Counted from the stretch's first letter, positions 52,604 through 61,639 are shown. The stretch: 64,000 nucleotides of DNA from 9FT-COMBO-48-23 sp963754385 (GCA_963754385.1 CAVWGE010000002.1:372001-436000); one strand, 5' to 3'. Program-made: numbers and translations. The notes: a model not told the origin generated them from the sequence alone.

Positions 52604-54081
52604 TAAGAGCTGGTATCTATTGCCGGGTAAGCACAGACAATCAAGAGCGCGAAGGCACGAGCTTACAGACGCAACTAGAGAATTGCCTTACCTACTGCCA
52701 GAGCAAGGGCTACGACGTGTCCTATCGCTTTAGTGAGGCGTATAGCGGGCTTTCCCTTGAACGGCCAGAGTTGGACAAGCTACGTGAGCTGGTAAGAGCT
52801 GAGGCTATTGACGTAATTGTAATTTACAGCCTTGACAGGCTATCGCGTGACCCCACGCACGGCGTCATACTCACTCAAGAGTTTGAAAGGTATGGCATCA
52901 CGCTTGAGGCGGTAAGTGAGAGTCTAGAGAGCACAGAGTTAGGCAAACTTATTAACTACATACGTGGCTTCGCCTCAAAGTTAGAAGCGGAGAAGATAAG
53001 AGAGCGTACTATGCGGGGAAAACATGCAAAGCTAAACTGCGGCAAGATGCCACAGGGTACTGGTGTCGGTATGTACGGCTATAATTGGAATAAAGAGACA
53101 AAAAGGCGTGAAGTAAACCAGGTTGAGGCCGTTATAGTGCGAGAGATTTTTAACCGAGTAGCGAACGGGGAAAGTCTGATATCAATAGCGCGCAGACTTA
53201 ACCAAAGCGGAGTGCACACCAAAGCCACCAAAGACGATGAAAGCAAGCGTAAACTATGGCATAGCCTCACTATCAGGCGAATGGTTCGCAATTCGGGCTA
53301 TATCGGTAATACCTACTTCAAGAATACTCTATTGCTGAATGTAACCCCGGCTATAGTAAGCGAAGATGTATTCCAGACTGCTAATGCACAACTTAACAGG
53401 CCGAAGGTTAGGACGGGACGGCCAAAACATGAGTACCTGCTTAGATATCATGCCTATTGTGCGATTTGCGGAAAGCCACTTGTTGGACACTGTCTAAATA
53501 AGAAATATCGTTACTATCAGTGCAGTAATGCTAGGCCTTATGAAAATAATGGTAAGAAGTGCCAGGCCCGGTACATACGAGCCGGAGACCTTGAAGAAAT
53601 AGTTTGGAGTAAGACTCAAACAGTATTAGCGAACCCTGAATTCATTCTGAGTCAACTTGCCGAAGTAACCGACACAGGAAATATTGATGCGGTAGACGCT
53701 GAGATTAAGGAATTGGAAAAGAACTTGCGAAACTATGAGCAACGTCGGACTAATTTACTTCAAGCCCTGGAATTAGGAGAGTTCGGAAAGGACGAAGTCC
53801 TGGACCGCCTGAATAATCTCAAACGCCTGCGCCATGAAGATGAAGCCAAACTGACTGACTTACTCAAGACTAGGGACAATATCACGAACCTAACAGAAGC
53901 CAAAATCAGGTTAGGTCCGCTCTATGACCGGGTATTGGAGAACCTACAAGATAGCACGCCAGAGATAATAAAACTGGCCCTCGATGCGCTAGATATCAAA
54001 GTCTATGCCAGCACCGAGAGGGTAGAGATCCAAGGCGTGATTCCCCTAGAATTACCTACCACTGCACGAACATCGGCATGA
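52600..54081 (+). CDS. Large serine recombinase (site-specific integrase)
   Basis: This is a 493-residue serine integrase. The resolvase-type catalytic domain has nucleophile S11 in IYCRVSTDNQ, then YSLDRLSRDPTHGV and the E-helix (1-140). The recombinase domain (~160-270) has VREIFNRVANGESLISIA. A zinc ribbon follows: CAICGKPLVGHC, YYQCSN and KKCQARY (~287-327). A coiled coil (~355-430) completes it. The stop (54079-54081) lies inside the attachment site at the end of dnaN. In the excised circle the frame would read on for 19 codons. Best candidate for the integrase of the island. Confidence 0.92.
   Translation: MIRAGIYCRVSTDNQEREGTSLQTQLENCLTYCQSKGYDVSYRFSEAYSGLSLERPELDKLRELVRAEAIDVIVIYSLDRLSRDPTHGVILTQEFERYGITLEAVSESLESTELGKLINYIRGFASKLEAEKIRERTMRGKHAKLNCGKMPQGTGVGMYGYNWNKETKRREVNQVEAVIVREIFNRVANGESLISIARRLNQSGVHTKATKDDESKRKLWHSLTIRRMVRNSGYIGNTYFKNTLLLNVTPAIVSEDVFQTANAQLNRPKVRTGRPKHEYLLRYHAYCAICGKPLVGHCLNKKYRYYQCSNARPYENNGKKCQARYIRAGDLEEIVWSKTQTVLANPEFILSQLAEVTDTGNIDAVDAEIKELEKNLRNYEQRRTNLLQALELGEFGKDEVLDRLNNLKRLRHEDEAKLTDLLKTRDNITNLTEAKIRLGPLYDRVLENLQDSTPEIIKLALDALDIKVYASTERVEIQGVIPLELPTTARTSA
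54056..54079 (-). other. Right attachment-site candidate in the dnaN 3' end
   Basis: These 24 bases encode the last seven residues and stop of DnaN and carry AACATCGGCAT (54069-54079), which recurs at 15091-15101. The codons of the FVQW part differ synonymously from the left copy: TTC/TTT, GTG/GTT, CAG/CAA, TAG/TAA. The same bases encode the last residues of the convergent serine recombinase in another frame. Confidence 0.75.
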
Positions 54082-55183
54082 TGACATGGCGGTAGTTGTC
54101 GACGCCGACAGGGATGAGGACGCCGGGGCTGGAAGAAGTGGTGGTTTCCAGGGCAACCTGTTTCTGGTGAAGGACAGACAGGACTTCGGAGAGATATTTG
54201 GCATTAAAGGCAATTTTAGCCGCCTCACCGTCAATCAAGGCGTCAATCTCACTGACGTTGTCACCGACCTCCTCAGCTCGGGCTGAGATATTCATTTTAC
54301 CGGGGGTAAGCTCGACGCCGGGGGTGATGACCAGGCGGACAATGCCGCTGCCATCGCGGGCAAAAATGGAAGCCATTTTGATAGCTCGCAGAAACTCAGC
54401 CACATCAATAACAGCCCGGGTAACATAACTCTGCGGGATGAGTTGCGAGTAGTTAGGAAATGTGCCCTGGATAAGCTGGGACACCATCTCTATATTCTTG
54501 AGCTTAAACAAAATCTGGCTCTTTTGCTGATTTACAGTGATTTCAACCGGCTCTTCCTGGTCGGTGAGAAAGCGGCTTAATTCGTTCAAAGCTCGCGCCG
54601 GCACGATTATGGCAGTTTTATTTTTAACCGGCTCTAATAGAGAGGTATTATGCACAGCTAATCTAAAGCCATCAGCCGCCGCCAGAGCCAGCTTGTCTCC
54701 ATCGAATTCAAGCTGGTTCCCCGTAAGCACGGGGCGGGACTCTTCAGTAGCGGCAGCAAAGGTGACCTGGCTGATTCCTTCCCTCAAAGCTCCAATCTCA
54801 ATTTTGGTAGCTAGACCATCGCTGACCTCGGGAATCGGCGGGAAGTCTTGAGCATCAAGGCCATTGATTCGAGCTTCAAAACGGGCACACTTCAGTTGAA
54901 GGGTACGCTGAGTAAGGGCGATATCAATTTTATCGTTGGGGAGAGAGCTGATGAACTCAGTGAGAAGCCGTGCAGGTATGGTAATAGCACCTTCCTCCTC
55001 TATCTTGGCACCTACCCAGCAGCTGATGGCTATTTCAAGGTTGGTGGCGGCTAGCTTAAGACGGGACTGGTCGGTGGCTATCAGGACATTCTGGGTAATA
55101 GGTAAGGTAGTTCTCGTGGCTACAGCTCTACTGACTATGCCCAAACCCTTGTTAAGATTCTCTTGAAGGCAAGACAGCTTCAT
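54056..55183 (-). CDS. dnaN: DNA polymerase III sliding clamp (beta subunit)
   Basis: This is 375 residues from ATG 55183, preceded by GGGGGGTG; codons upstream of it in frame are not clamp-like. It has three clamp domains: MKLSCLQENLNKGLGIV at the start, LPITQNVLI (~27), the AADGFRLAV motif (~168) and the C-terminal hydrophobic-pocket strand VIMPM near the end. The clamp tethers the polymerase to DNA. The tail continues FVQW past the usual MPM-x-x ending. It overlaps the recombinase gene by 26 bp on opposite strands. Confidence 0.95.
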   Translation of the reverse strand: MKLSCLQENLNKGLGIVSRAVATRTTLPITQNVLIATDQSRLKLAATNLEIAISCWVGAKIEEEGAITIPARLLTEFISSLPNDKIDIALTQRTLQLKCARFEARINGLDAQDFPPIPEVSDGLATKIEIGALREGISQVTFAAATEESRPVLTGNQLEFDGDKLALAAADGFRLAVHNTSLLEPVKNKTAIIVPARALNELSRFLTDQEEPVEITVNQQKSQILFKLKNIEMVSQLIQGTFPNYSQLIPQSYVTRAVIDVAEFLRAIKMASIFARDGSGIVRLVITPGVELTPGKMNISARAEEVGDNVSEIDALIDGEAAKIAFNAKYLSEVLSVLHQKQVALETTTSSSPGVLIPVGVDNYRHVIMPMFVQW

Positions 55184-55255
55184 GTGACACCCCCCAACAG
55201 TTGTAATGACAAAAGTATACCCCGCACGCAAGGGCAAGTCAATGGTTTTGGACTA

Positions 55256-55440
55256 AATGTAAAAATCAAACATCAAAGGGCAGAATGACAAGCCAAAGGG
55301 AAATCAAATATCAAACATCAAAATGTAAAATGACAGATGAAAATGCAAAATTAATCTTGTTCCTTAGAAGCGAACAGAGACGAAAATGTGCCTTTACTTT
55401 TGACTTTTGAGTTGTCATTTTGACTTTTAATCTTTGACTT
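55256..55440 (+). repeat. A-rich interspersed repeat with inverted counterpart
   Basis: Words such as AATCAAACATCAAA and AAAATGTAAAATGACA are repeated within 55256-55352. The region 55396-55440 is rich in the complements (CATTTTGACTTTT, CTTTGACTT). It lies between dnaN and moaC and has no coding frame. This type of short AAATCAAA/AAAATG array is a common intergenic repeat. Confidence 0.55.
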
Positions 55441-55460
55441 GGCGGTAATGTCTGTCTGCC

Positions 55461-55919
55461 TTATTCCAGCGAGATGGTGCCGCTTTTGCCACCGCTTTTC
55501 CTGGTGAGGCGTATGTTGTCCAGTCGCAGCTTTTGGTCTACGGTTTTGCACATGTCGTAGATTGTCAAGCCGCTTATGGCTACAGCAGTTAAAGCTTCCA
55601 TCTCGAAGCCGGTCTTGCCGCTGCCTTTAACCGTAGCCGTGACTTCCACCGCCGGGGCTTTTTCATCTATAGAGAATTCAACATTGATATCTTCGATAAG
55701 CAACGGGTGGCATAGCGGGATAAGGCGATGGGTCTCTTTTGCCGCCATGATGCCAGCGACACGAGCCGCCGCCAGTACATCTCCCTTGGGTAGTTTGCCC
55801 TGTTTAAGCAGCTTCAAAGTTGTCGCCTGCATCAATACCTTACCTTTAGCCTCGGCCTGTCTTCTGGTAACCGGCTTCTCCCCTACGTCTACCATCCGAA
55901 TATCCGAAGGTGAACTCAT
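55461..55919 (-). CDS. moaC: Cyclic pyranopterin monophosphate synthase
   Basis: This is a 152-residue MoaC. It opens MVDVGEKPVTRRQAEAKG (~9-26), then AGIMAAKETHRLIPLCHPL (~55-73) with the active-site His/Cys region, TGFEMEALTAVAISGLTIYD (described by E107/M108) and IRLTRKSGGKSG near the end with catalytic Lys. It converts the MoaA product to cyclic pyranopterin monophosphate for molybdenum/tungsten cofactor. It follows moaA by one base. Confidence 0.95.
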   Translation of the reverse strand: MSSPSDIRMVDVGEKPVTRRQAEAKGKVLMQATTLKLLKQGKLPKGDVLAAARVAGIMAAKETHRLIPLCHPLLIEDINVEFSIDEKAPAVEVTATVKGSGKTGFEMEALTAVAISGLTIYDMCKTVDQKLRLDNIRLTRKSGGKSGTISLE

Positions 55920-55920
55920 A

Positions 55921-56937
55921 TCAACCTCCCACCTGTGACATGAGGCGTTTCTTGGAAGTACGCCCCCGAGAGAGCTGGTGCGCCTTGGGTTTTTTCTGAA
56001 TAGCTTCTGTTATGACCTGCTTCAATTTTTCCGCTGAAGCACCGCTGCGCAGTGGCTGGCGGAGGTCAATCTCCTGGTCACTGAGCAGGCAGGGGCGGAG
56101 CTTACCTTCGGCGGTAAGTCGAAGGCGGTTACAATTGAAGCAGAAATGCTGGCTGACCGGTGTGATGAAGCCGATGGTGCCACTAGCTTGAGGAAAACGA
56201 GAGTATTTGGCCGGACCATTGCCGGTGATGGGCAGACAGGGCTTCAGTTCCCCCAGACTATCGAGGCGCTCCTTTATTTCATCAGCCGGCATAAATTGAG
56301 ACTGCCTATTAGCCTTCCTGCCGGTTGAATGCCCTTCCGGCGGATTATCTGTAACAAATGGCATCAGCTCGATAAAACGTACATGCCAGCCTTCAGTTAT
56401 AGTCAATTTGGCAAAATCTAAAATCTCATCGTCATTTATGTCGCGCATGACCACCATGTTGATTTTGACTGGATTCAGTCCGCAAGCCTTAGCCGCCTCA
56501 ATGCCCTGCAAAACATCGCTTAACTTACGATGGCGCGTTATCCGCTCGAACTTATCTTGATTTAAGGAGTCCAGGCTGACATTGACCCGTTTTAAGCCAG
56601 CTTCTTTAAGCTCACCGGCATAATTTCTAAGAAGAACTCCATTGGTAGTCAATGAGATGTCATCAATCGTGTCTATCCTAGCCAGCATGGCTACCAGCTC
56701 CGGCAGTCTGGCTCTGACCAGCGGCTCACCGCCGGTGAGCCTGAGCTTATTGATGCCCAGCTCCGCAGCCAGTCTGACAATCGTGGTAATCTCCTCGTAG
56801 GTGAGAATATCACTATGAGGCAGCAGACTAATGCCCTCGGCTGGCATGCAATAGATGCAACGCAGGTTGCATCGGTCGGTCACCGAGATACGAAGATAGT
56901 TAATAGGACGATTAAAAGGGTCGGAAAGTCCGGTCAT
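55921..56937 (-). CDS. moaA: GTP 3',8-cyclase (molybdenum cofactor biosynthesis)
   Basis: This is a 338-residue radical-SAM enzyme from ATG 56937; GAAGGTGA upstream and a 4-bp overlap with rdgB support this start. The SAM cluster is CNLRCIYC (~22-29, C-x3-C-x2-C). The second cluster is FCFNCNRLRLTAEGKLRPCL (~257-276). The C-terminus ends in the conserved Gly-Gly (QVGG). It forms 3',8-cyclo-GTP with moaC as next step. A His/Arg-rich insertion near residue 205 (EGHSTGRKANRQ) is a family variation. Confidence 0.95.
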   Translation of the reverse strand: MTGLSDPFNRPINYLRISVTDRCNLRCIYCMPAEGISLLPHSDILTYEEITTIVRLAAELGINKLRLTGGEPLVRARLPELVAMLARIDTIDDISLTTNGVLLRNYAGELKEAGLKRVNVSLDSLNQDKFERITRHRKLSDVLQGIEAAKACGLNPVKINMVVMRDINDDEILDFAKLTITEGWHVRFIELMPFVTDNPPEGHSTGRKANRQSQFMPADEIKERLDSLGELKPCLPITGNGPAKYSRFPQASGTIGFITPVSQHFCFNCNRLRLTAEGKLRPCLLSDQEIDLRQPLRSGASAEKLKQVITEAIQKKPKAHQLSRGRTSKKRLMSQVGG

Positions 56938-57542
56938 GTCTTCACCTTCTCTGCAAGTCGCGCAAGTATTATACATGCTTTCCGGGCGGCTTTGCCACGA
57001 TGGCTAACCTGGTTTTTTGTCTCCAAGGGGAGTCCAGCTATGGTTTTACCGAATTCCGGCAGGTAAAAAACCGGGTCATAGCCAAACCCGTTCTCCCCCT
57101 TAGGTTCGAAACCTACCAACCCCTGACACTCTCCATCACATAGCTCCGTCTCTCCCTCCGGTGTAGCTATGGCGATAACACATCTGAAACGAGCCGTTCG
57201 CTTTTCCCAGGGAACATCCTTCAGTCTGGCTAGAAGATGCTCAATCCTATCCTTATCGCTAGCTTGTTCCCCGGCAAAGCGAGCTGAGATGATGCCAGGC
57301 CCGCCACCCAAAGCGTCAACCTCAAGGCCGGAATCGTCGGCCAGTGTAACCAGACCGCTCAATCTGGAATAGGTAACAGCCTTTAATCGGGCATTTTCCT
57401 CAAAAGTCTTCTTCTTCTCATCCACAGCTATATCTATACCCTCATCAGCTGGACTCACCAGCTCAAAAGGCAACCCCTTAAGTAGCTGGCAATATTCAAG
57501 GAGCTTGCCTCGATTGGTGGTAGCCAGTAATAACTTCAGCAC
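56934..57542 (-). CDS. rdgB: XTP/dITP diphosphatase (HAM1 family)
   Basis: This is a 202-residue pyrophosphatase: LLLATTNRGKLLEYCQLL (~3-20), LADDSGLEVDALGGGPGI (~67-84) with the catalytic acidic pair, FGYDPVFYLPEFGKT (~152-166), and SHRGKAARK at the end. It removes non-canonical purine triphosphates. First gene of the rdgB-moaA-moaC run, transcribed away from the FBP gene side. Confidence 0.95.
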   Translation of the reverse strand: MLKLLLATTNRGKLLEYCQLLKGLPFELVSPADEGIDIAVDEKKKTFEENARLKAVTYSRLSGLVTLADDSGLEVDALGGGPGIISARFAGEQASDKDRIEHLLARLKDVPWEKRTARFRCVIAIATPEGETELCDGECQGLVGFEPKGENGFGYDPVFYLPEFGKTIAGLPLETKNQVSHRGKAARKACIILARLAEKVKT

Positions 57543-57560
57543 TTTCCCTCATCCATCAAT

Positions 57561-57690
57561 GTCATTCTGAGCCCTTCGCTTCCTGTCATTCTGAGCGTAG
57601 CGAAGAATCTCATCCCGCTCAGGATAAACTCCGCAAAGAAACTCTGGGATTCTTCGGTCGCTCTGCTCCCTCAGAATGACAGGGGACAGA
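57561..57690 (+). repeat. Palindromic GTCATTCTGAGC interspersed repeat
   Basis: GTCATTCTGAGC occurs at 57561 and 57585. The inverted form TCAGAATGAC is at 57671-57680, with CGAAGAATCTC and GGGATTCTTCGG as the inner arms. The 57585-57680 part forms a long imperfect hairpin. This repeat family is widespread in intergenic DNA of many bacteria. It lies between rdgB and the FBP gene. Confidence 0.75.
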
Positions 57691-57755
57691 ATGGGATCGC
57701 CACGTCGTCCCGATGCAATCCGGACTCCTCGCGATGGCAAAATAAACACCATCAA

Positions 57756-58850
57756 TTAGATTTTCTTGAACCTTTTTTCAAGCTTCTTCATCACCTGGGG
57801 CATTGTGGTGTATTCCATTTCTTCCAGCGGCAGACGGTGAGGCTCGAAAGGCCCATGAAGGCGCAGCATATCAGCAATATCCCTGGCCTCTTGACGGGCA
57901 TTATCGAAAGCCGGGTCATCGAACATATCGAGTGGTCCAACCAGCTTGCCACCTGAAAGCTGGAAACCAGCAGCAATAACCCTGGGCGGACCATCAAAAC
58001 GGGTGGGATTGCTCTCCCTCACCGCCACAGGCATCAGCGGACCGTTATGCGAGCCTCTCATCCAGCCTTCCACAATGTGGGAATGAGCAAAAGGCTCAAG
58101 AACCTCCCCCACTGCCGGGAAATGCCCTTGAGCGCGGACAATACACACCGGGTCATCTTTGCCCACATACCTCCCAGCCATCATAGACAAGCGCTGAGTG
58201 GAAGAGACCGCTGCTATGTCACCGCTCTCCCGATGGTACACCGCTTTAACGCAAAAGCGGCCGGGTGCGCCTATGAAAACCAGCATATCATAGATTTCCT
58301 CAGGTGCATTGAATACTATCTTCTTGTGCCCTTTTACATCATGAACCTCGAAGGAGAAGCCTCCATGCATATTGCCGGCTATGACCAGACCGATGGTGTT
58401 GAAGGGGTCGGCAAAAATTTTGTACAAGGGCAGGTTCCAGGCGCCTGAAGCAGTTTTGTCCGCCATAAATATGATGATGGTTTCAGCCTCTCGCTCATCT
58501 ATTTCCATCTCAGCCACCCCGGGCCCCATGCCTTTGACGTTGCCGGAAAAGGCATCAGCCAGCATATCCTGACCGGCACCATGCAGCTTCAGCTTCTTGG
58601 CTAATTTGGTGCAATCGACAAAGGTATCCCAGGCCAGCTTGTGGATTTTCTCATCCTCTTCTCCCCGCTGGTGAGTCATTATCAGCTGGAGATCGTCACC
58701 GCACCTGGTGACATGATAGTCGATGAGCAGCCCCGACTTCTTAGCCGCTGCTATACACTTCTCGGCTTTATCCAGCACCTCCGGATGCGAGCTGGAGTGG
58801 CCAACATAACCACCGATGTCAGCCTTGATGACGCTTAGAGTTAGTTTCAT
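57756..58850 (-). CDS. Fructose-1,6-bisphosphate aldolase/phosphatase
   Basis: This is a 364-residue class V bifunctional enzyme: MKLTLSVIKADIGGYVGHSS (start, metal Asp and His), CGDDLQLIMTH (~50), GAGQDMLADAF (~91), SGAWNLPLYKIFADPFNT (~136) and the C-terminal EPFAHSHIVEGWMRGSHNG (~251). The family makes fructose-6-phosphate from triose phosphates in one enzyme, for gluconeogenesis in archaea and early-branching or anaerobic bacteria. Length matches the family. Confidence 0.95.
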   Translation of the reverse strand: MKLTLSVIKADIGGYVGHSSSHPEVLDKAEKCIAAAKKSGLLIDYHVTRCGDDLQLIMTHQRGEEDEKIHKLAWDTFVDCTKLAKKLKLHGAGQDMLADAFSGNVKGMGPGVAEMEIDEREAETIIIFMADKTASGAWNLPLYKIFADPFNTIGLVIAGNMHGGFSFEVHDVKGHKKIVFNAPEEIYDMLVFIGAPGRFCVKAVYHRESGDIAAVSSTQRLSMMAGRYVGKDDPVCIVRAQGHFPAVGEVLEPFAHSHIVEGWMRGSHNGPLMPVAVRESNPTRFDGPPRVIAAGFQLSGGKLVGPLDMFDDPAFDNARQEARDIADMLRLHGPFEPHRLPLEEMEYTTMPQVMKKLEKRFKKI

Positions 58851-58898
58851 TTTGTCCCCCCTTTTATTTAGTTTATATTTTGATATTTGACTTTTATA

Positions 58899-60557
58899 TC
58901 ACACCAGTGCTGGCAGCCGGTATTCCCCAAAGACCTTGCGCAGCACGCCGCAGACTTCGCCTAAAGTGGCATAGGCGCTTACTGCATCCAGAATATAAGG
59001 CATGAGATTTTCGTTGCCTTCTGCAGCCTGACGCAAGGCCTCGAGCTTTATCGAGACCGTCTCATTATCCCTTTCCCGGCGCAGCCGGCTGAGCCGCTCC
59101 AGTTGTCGCCTCTCGCCTTCTTTATCCATTTCCAATATGGGAATGGTTATCGGCTCATCGATGACATATTCATTGACGCCGACAATAATGCGCTTCTTGC
59201 TATCTATCTCCTGCTGGTAGCGATAGGCTGAGTCGGCTATTTCCCTGTGAAAGAAGCCCGCTTCCATAGCCGGTATAACACCTCCCAGCGAATCGATCCT
59301 GGCAAAATAGTCATAGACAGTCTTCTCTGTTTTATCGGTCAGGTACTCCACGAAATAACTGCCGCCAAGAGGGTCGATTGTGTTAGCTACTCCGCTTTCG
59401 TGGGCGATAATCTGCTGAGTGCGCAAGGCAATGGTCACCGCTTTTTCCGAGGGCAGAGCCAGGGCTTCGTCCATGGAATTAGTGTGCAAGGATTGCGTCC
59501 CGCCAAGCACAGCAGCCAGAGCTTGAATGGTGGTACGGACAATGTTATTTTCGGGCTGTTGAGCAGCTAACGAGCAGCCGGCTGTCTGAGTATGGAAGCG
59601 GAGCCATTGAGAGCGTTCACCGCCGTTGAACCGCTCTTTCATCTCCCTCGCCCAGATGCGGCGAGCAGCACGGAACTTGGCAATCTCCTCGAAGAAATCG
59701 TTATGACAATTAAAGAAAAAACTCAGCCTGGGAGCAAAATCATCCACCTTCAGCCCGCGGTCAATGCCTGCCTGAACATAGGCAAGACCGTCGGCTAAGG
59801 TGAAGGCCAGCTCCTGAACGGCGGTGGCACCGGCTTCGCGGATGTGGTAACCGCTGATGCTGATGGTATTCCAGCGCGGGGCATGTTTCATACCGAATTC
59901 AAACGTATCAGCGATAAGCCGCATGGACGGCTTTGGCGGAAAGATAAAAGCATTCTGCGCCATATATTCTTTAAGTATATCGTTCTGTATGGTGCCGCCC
60001 ACCTTATCCAGAGGGATGCCTCGCTTCTGAGCGTTAGCCAGATACATAGCCCAGATAACCGCTGCCGGCCCATTTATGGTCATCGAGGTGGTTATCTCAT
60101 CAACCGGAATGCCGTCAAACAATATCTCCATGTCAGCCAGAGAAGAAACAGCCACGCCGCACTTGCCGAATTCCCCCTTAGCTTCAGGGGCGTCGGTATC
60201 GTAACCATTCAGAGTCGGGAAGTCGAAGGCAACGCTCAGTCCGGTTTCCCCATGCCCCAGAAGGTACTTGTAGCGAGGGTTGGTCTCTTCGGCACAGCCG
60301 AAGCCGGCAAACATTCGCATTGTCCAAAGCTTGCCTCTATAGCCAGTGTAGTGGACACCGCGGGTATACGGATACTCGCCAGGGAAACTCAGGTCTCGAA
60401 GATAGTCTAAATCAATGTCGATAGGTGTGTACAGGCATTCAACGGGAACGCCGGAGGCGGTGATAAAAGAGTCTTGCCTTTCCTCAAAACTTTGAGCTCT
60501 GGCATGCCACCGGCTGGCTTCTTTTTCCAATTTATCCTTTTTTTCTTGCCCTGACAC
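58899..60557 (-). CDS. Methylmalonyl-CoA mutase, large-subunit catalytic domain
   Basis: This is a 552-residue protein from GTG 60557 with AGGGGAG upstream. GEYPYTRGVHYTGYRGKLWT (~38-57), FAGFGCAEETN, TMTINGPAAVIWAMY (~159), and HTQTAGCSLAAQQPENNIVR (~329) are the substrate-barrel motifs. The B12-binding domain is absent, so a separate small subunit is needed, as in archaeal-type two-part mutases. It interconverts methylmalonyl- and succinyl-CoA in propionate or reverse-TCA-linked metabolism. The adenosyltransferase gene upstream supplies its cofactor. Confidence 0.93.
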   Translation of the reverse strand: MSGQEKKDKLEKEASRWHARAQSFEERQDSFITASGVPVECLYTPIDIDLDYLRDLSFPGEYPYTRGVHYTGYRGKLWTMRMFAGFGCAEETNPRYKYLLGHGETGLSVAFDFPTLNGYDTDAPEAKGEFGKCGVAVSSLADMEILFDGIPVDEITTSMTINGPAAVIWAMYLANAQKRGIPLDKVGGTIQNDILKEYMAQNAFIFPPKPSMRLIADTFEFGMKHAPRWNTISISGYHIREAGATAVQELAFTLADGLAYVQAGIDRGLKVDDFAPRLSFFFNCHNDFFEEIAKFRAARRIWAREMKERFNGGERSQWLRFHTQTAGCSLAAQQPENNIVRTTIQALAAVLGGTQSLHTNSMDEALALPSEKAVTIALRTQQIIAHESGVANTIDPLGGSYFVEYLTDKTEKTVYDYFARIDSLGGVIPAMEAGFFHREIADSAYRYQQEIDSKKRIIVGVNEYVIDEPITIPILEMDKEGERRQLERLSRLRRERDNETVSIKLEALRQAAEGNENLMPYILDAVSAYATLGEVCGVLRKVFGEYRLPALV

Positions 60558-60589
60558 TAAAATCGCTCCCCTAGACCTGTTCCTACATC

Positions 60590-61147
60590 TCAGTAATCAA
60601 TGCCCTTGCGGGACAATATCCCCCTATCATATGGATGTTTCACCTTAACCATATCGGTGACTAAATCAGCCAGCTTAATTAACTTCGGGTCGGCGTAACG
60701 GCCGGTAAGGACAAGTTCTACGTTTTCCGGCTTGTCATGTATCAACTTTATGACATCATCCACATCAATCAACTTCCAGGCAACAGCCACATTTACCTCA
60801 TCGAGAATAACTACATCGTATTTCGAGCTGAGCATAGCTTTCCGGCCAGCTTCCAGGGCTTTTCGAGCTTCCTCTTTTTCCTCCGGTTTAACATTAGCCG
60901 GGTCAACAAAATCCCGAAACCCGAACCTTTCAACAGTACAATTGGATAGTTCAGATAGGATTTTTTGCTCTCCGTAGGGAAAGTCACCCTTCATGAAGTA
61001 AACGATGTGTACGCAGAAGCCCTGCCCCAGGGCACGGAGAGCCACCCCCAAAGCCGCTAATGTTTTGCCTTTGCCGTCGCCGGTAAAAACCTCGACCAAG
61101 CCCGTTGAAGTCTCAGCAGGCAAGGTCTTGGCTGATTCCTTCGCCAC
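60590..61147 (-). CDS. cobO: Cob(I)yrinic acid a,c-diamide adenosyltransferase
   Basis: This is a 185-residue CobA/CobO-type ATP:corrinoid adenosyltransferase from GTG 61147. P-loop TGDGKGKTLAALG (~22-34), YFMKGDFPYGEQ (~51), DVVILDEVNVAVAW (~115-128) and ELVLTGRYADP (~147). It adds the adenosyl group to cobalamin precursors. The next gene downstream, after 32 bp, is the B12-dependent mutase, a sensible pairing. Complete. Confidence 0.93.
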   Translation of the reverse strand: MAKESAKTLPAETSTGLVEVFTGDGKGKTLAALGVALRALGQGFCVHIVYFMKGDFPYGEQKILSELSNCTVERFGFRDFVDPANVKPEEKEEARKALEAGRKAMLSSKYDVVILDEVNVAVAWKLIDVDDVIKLIHDKPENVELVLTGRYADPKLIKLADLVTDMVKVKHPYDRGILSRKGIDY

Positions 61148-61255
61148 CTCAATGGCAGTTTAACAAAAGCCAGATACAGTGTCAAACGAAGGACAATTGG
61201 GAACGAATTTGACATTAAGCCATCCAATCTGGTAAAGTAAGTTCCGTTTTTGAAA

Positions 61256-61639
61256 ATGACACAAAATTACGCTATAGTCGAAACCGGTGGCAAGCAATAC
61301 AAAGTAGCTCCGGGCCAAAAGGTCGATGTCGACCGCATGGCAGTTGCCGAGGGCGAAGATGTCGAGCTTTCCCGAGTACTGCTTATCGCCGATGGTGAAG
61401 ATACCATCATCGGCAGCCCGAACATCGATGGCGCCAAAGTAATCGCCACCTGCCTCGGTGAACACAAAGGCGACAAGATTATCGTTTTTAAGTATAAACC
61501 GAAGGTGCGCTACCGCCGGAAGAAAGGGCATCGGCAGCTTTATGCCACATTGGAAATCAAGAAAATCATAAAGCCCGGCGAGGAGGCAGCTCCAAAGAAA
61601 ACTCAAAAGAAAAAGGTAACGGCTGGAGGTAAGAGTTAA
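61256..61639 (+). CDS. rplU: 50S ribosomal protein L21
   Basis: This is 127 residues from ATG 61256; a TTG two codons upstream is less likely. YAIVETGGKQYKVAPGQKVD (~5-24) and RRKKGHRQLYATLEIKKI (~83) define L21. A Lys/Ala-rich tail of ~25 residues extends the usual ~103-residue protein. First gene of the L21-L27-L31 block. The ribosome binding sequence is weak. Confidence 0.96.
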   Translation: MTQNYAIVETGGKQYKVAPGQKVDVDRMAVAEGEDVELSRVLLIADGEDTIIGSPNIDGAKVIATCLGEHKGDKIIVFKYKPKVRYRRKKGHRQLYATLEIKKIIKPGEEAAPKKTQKKKVTAGGKS

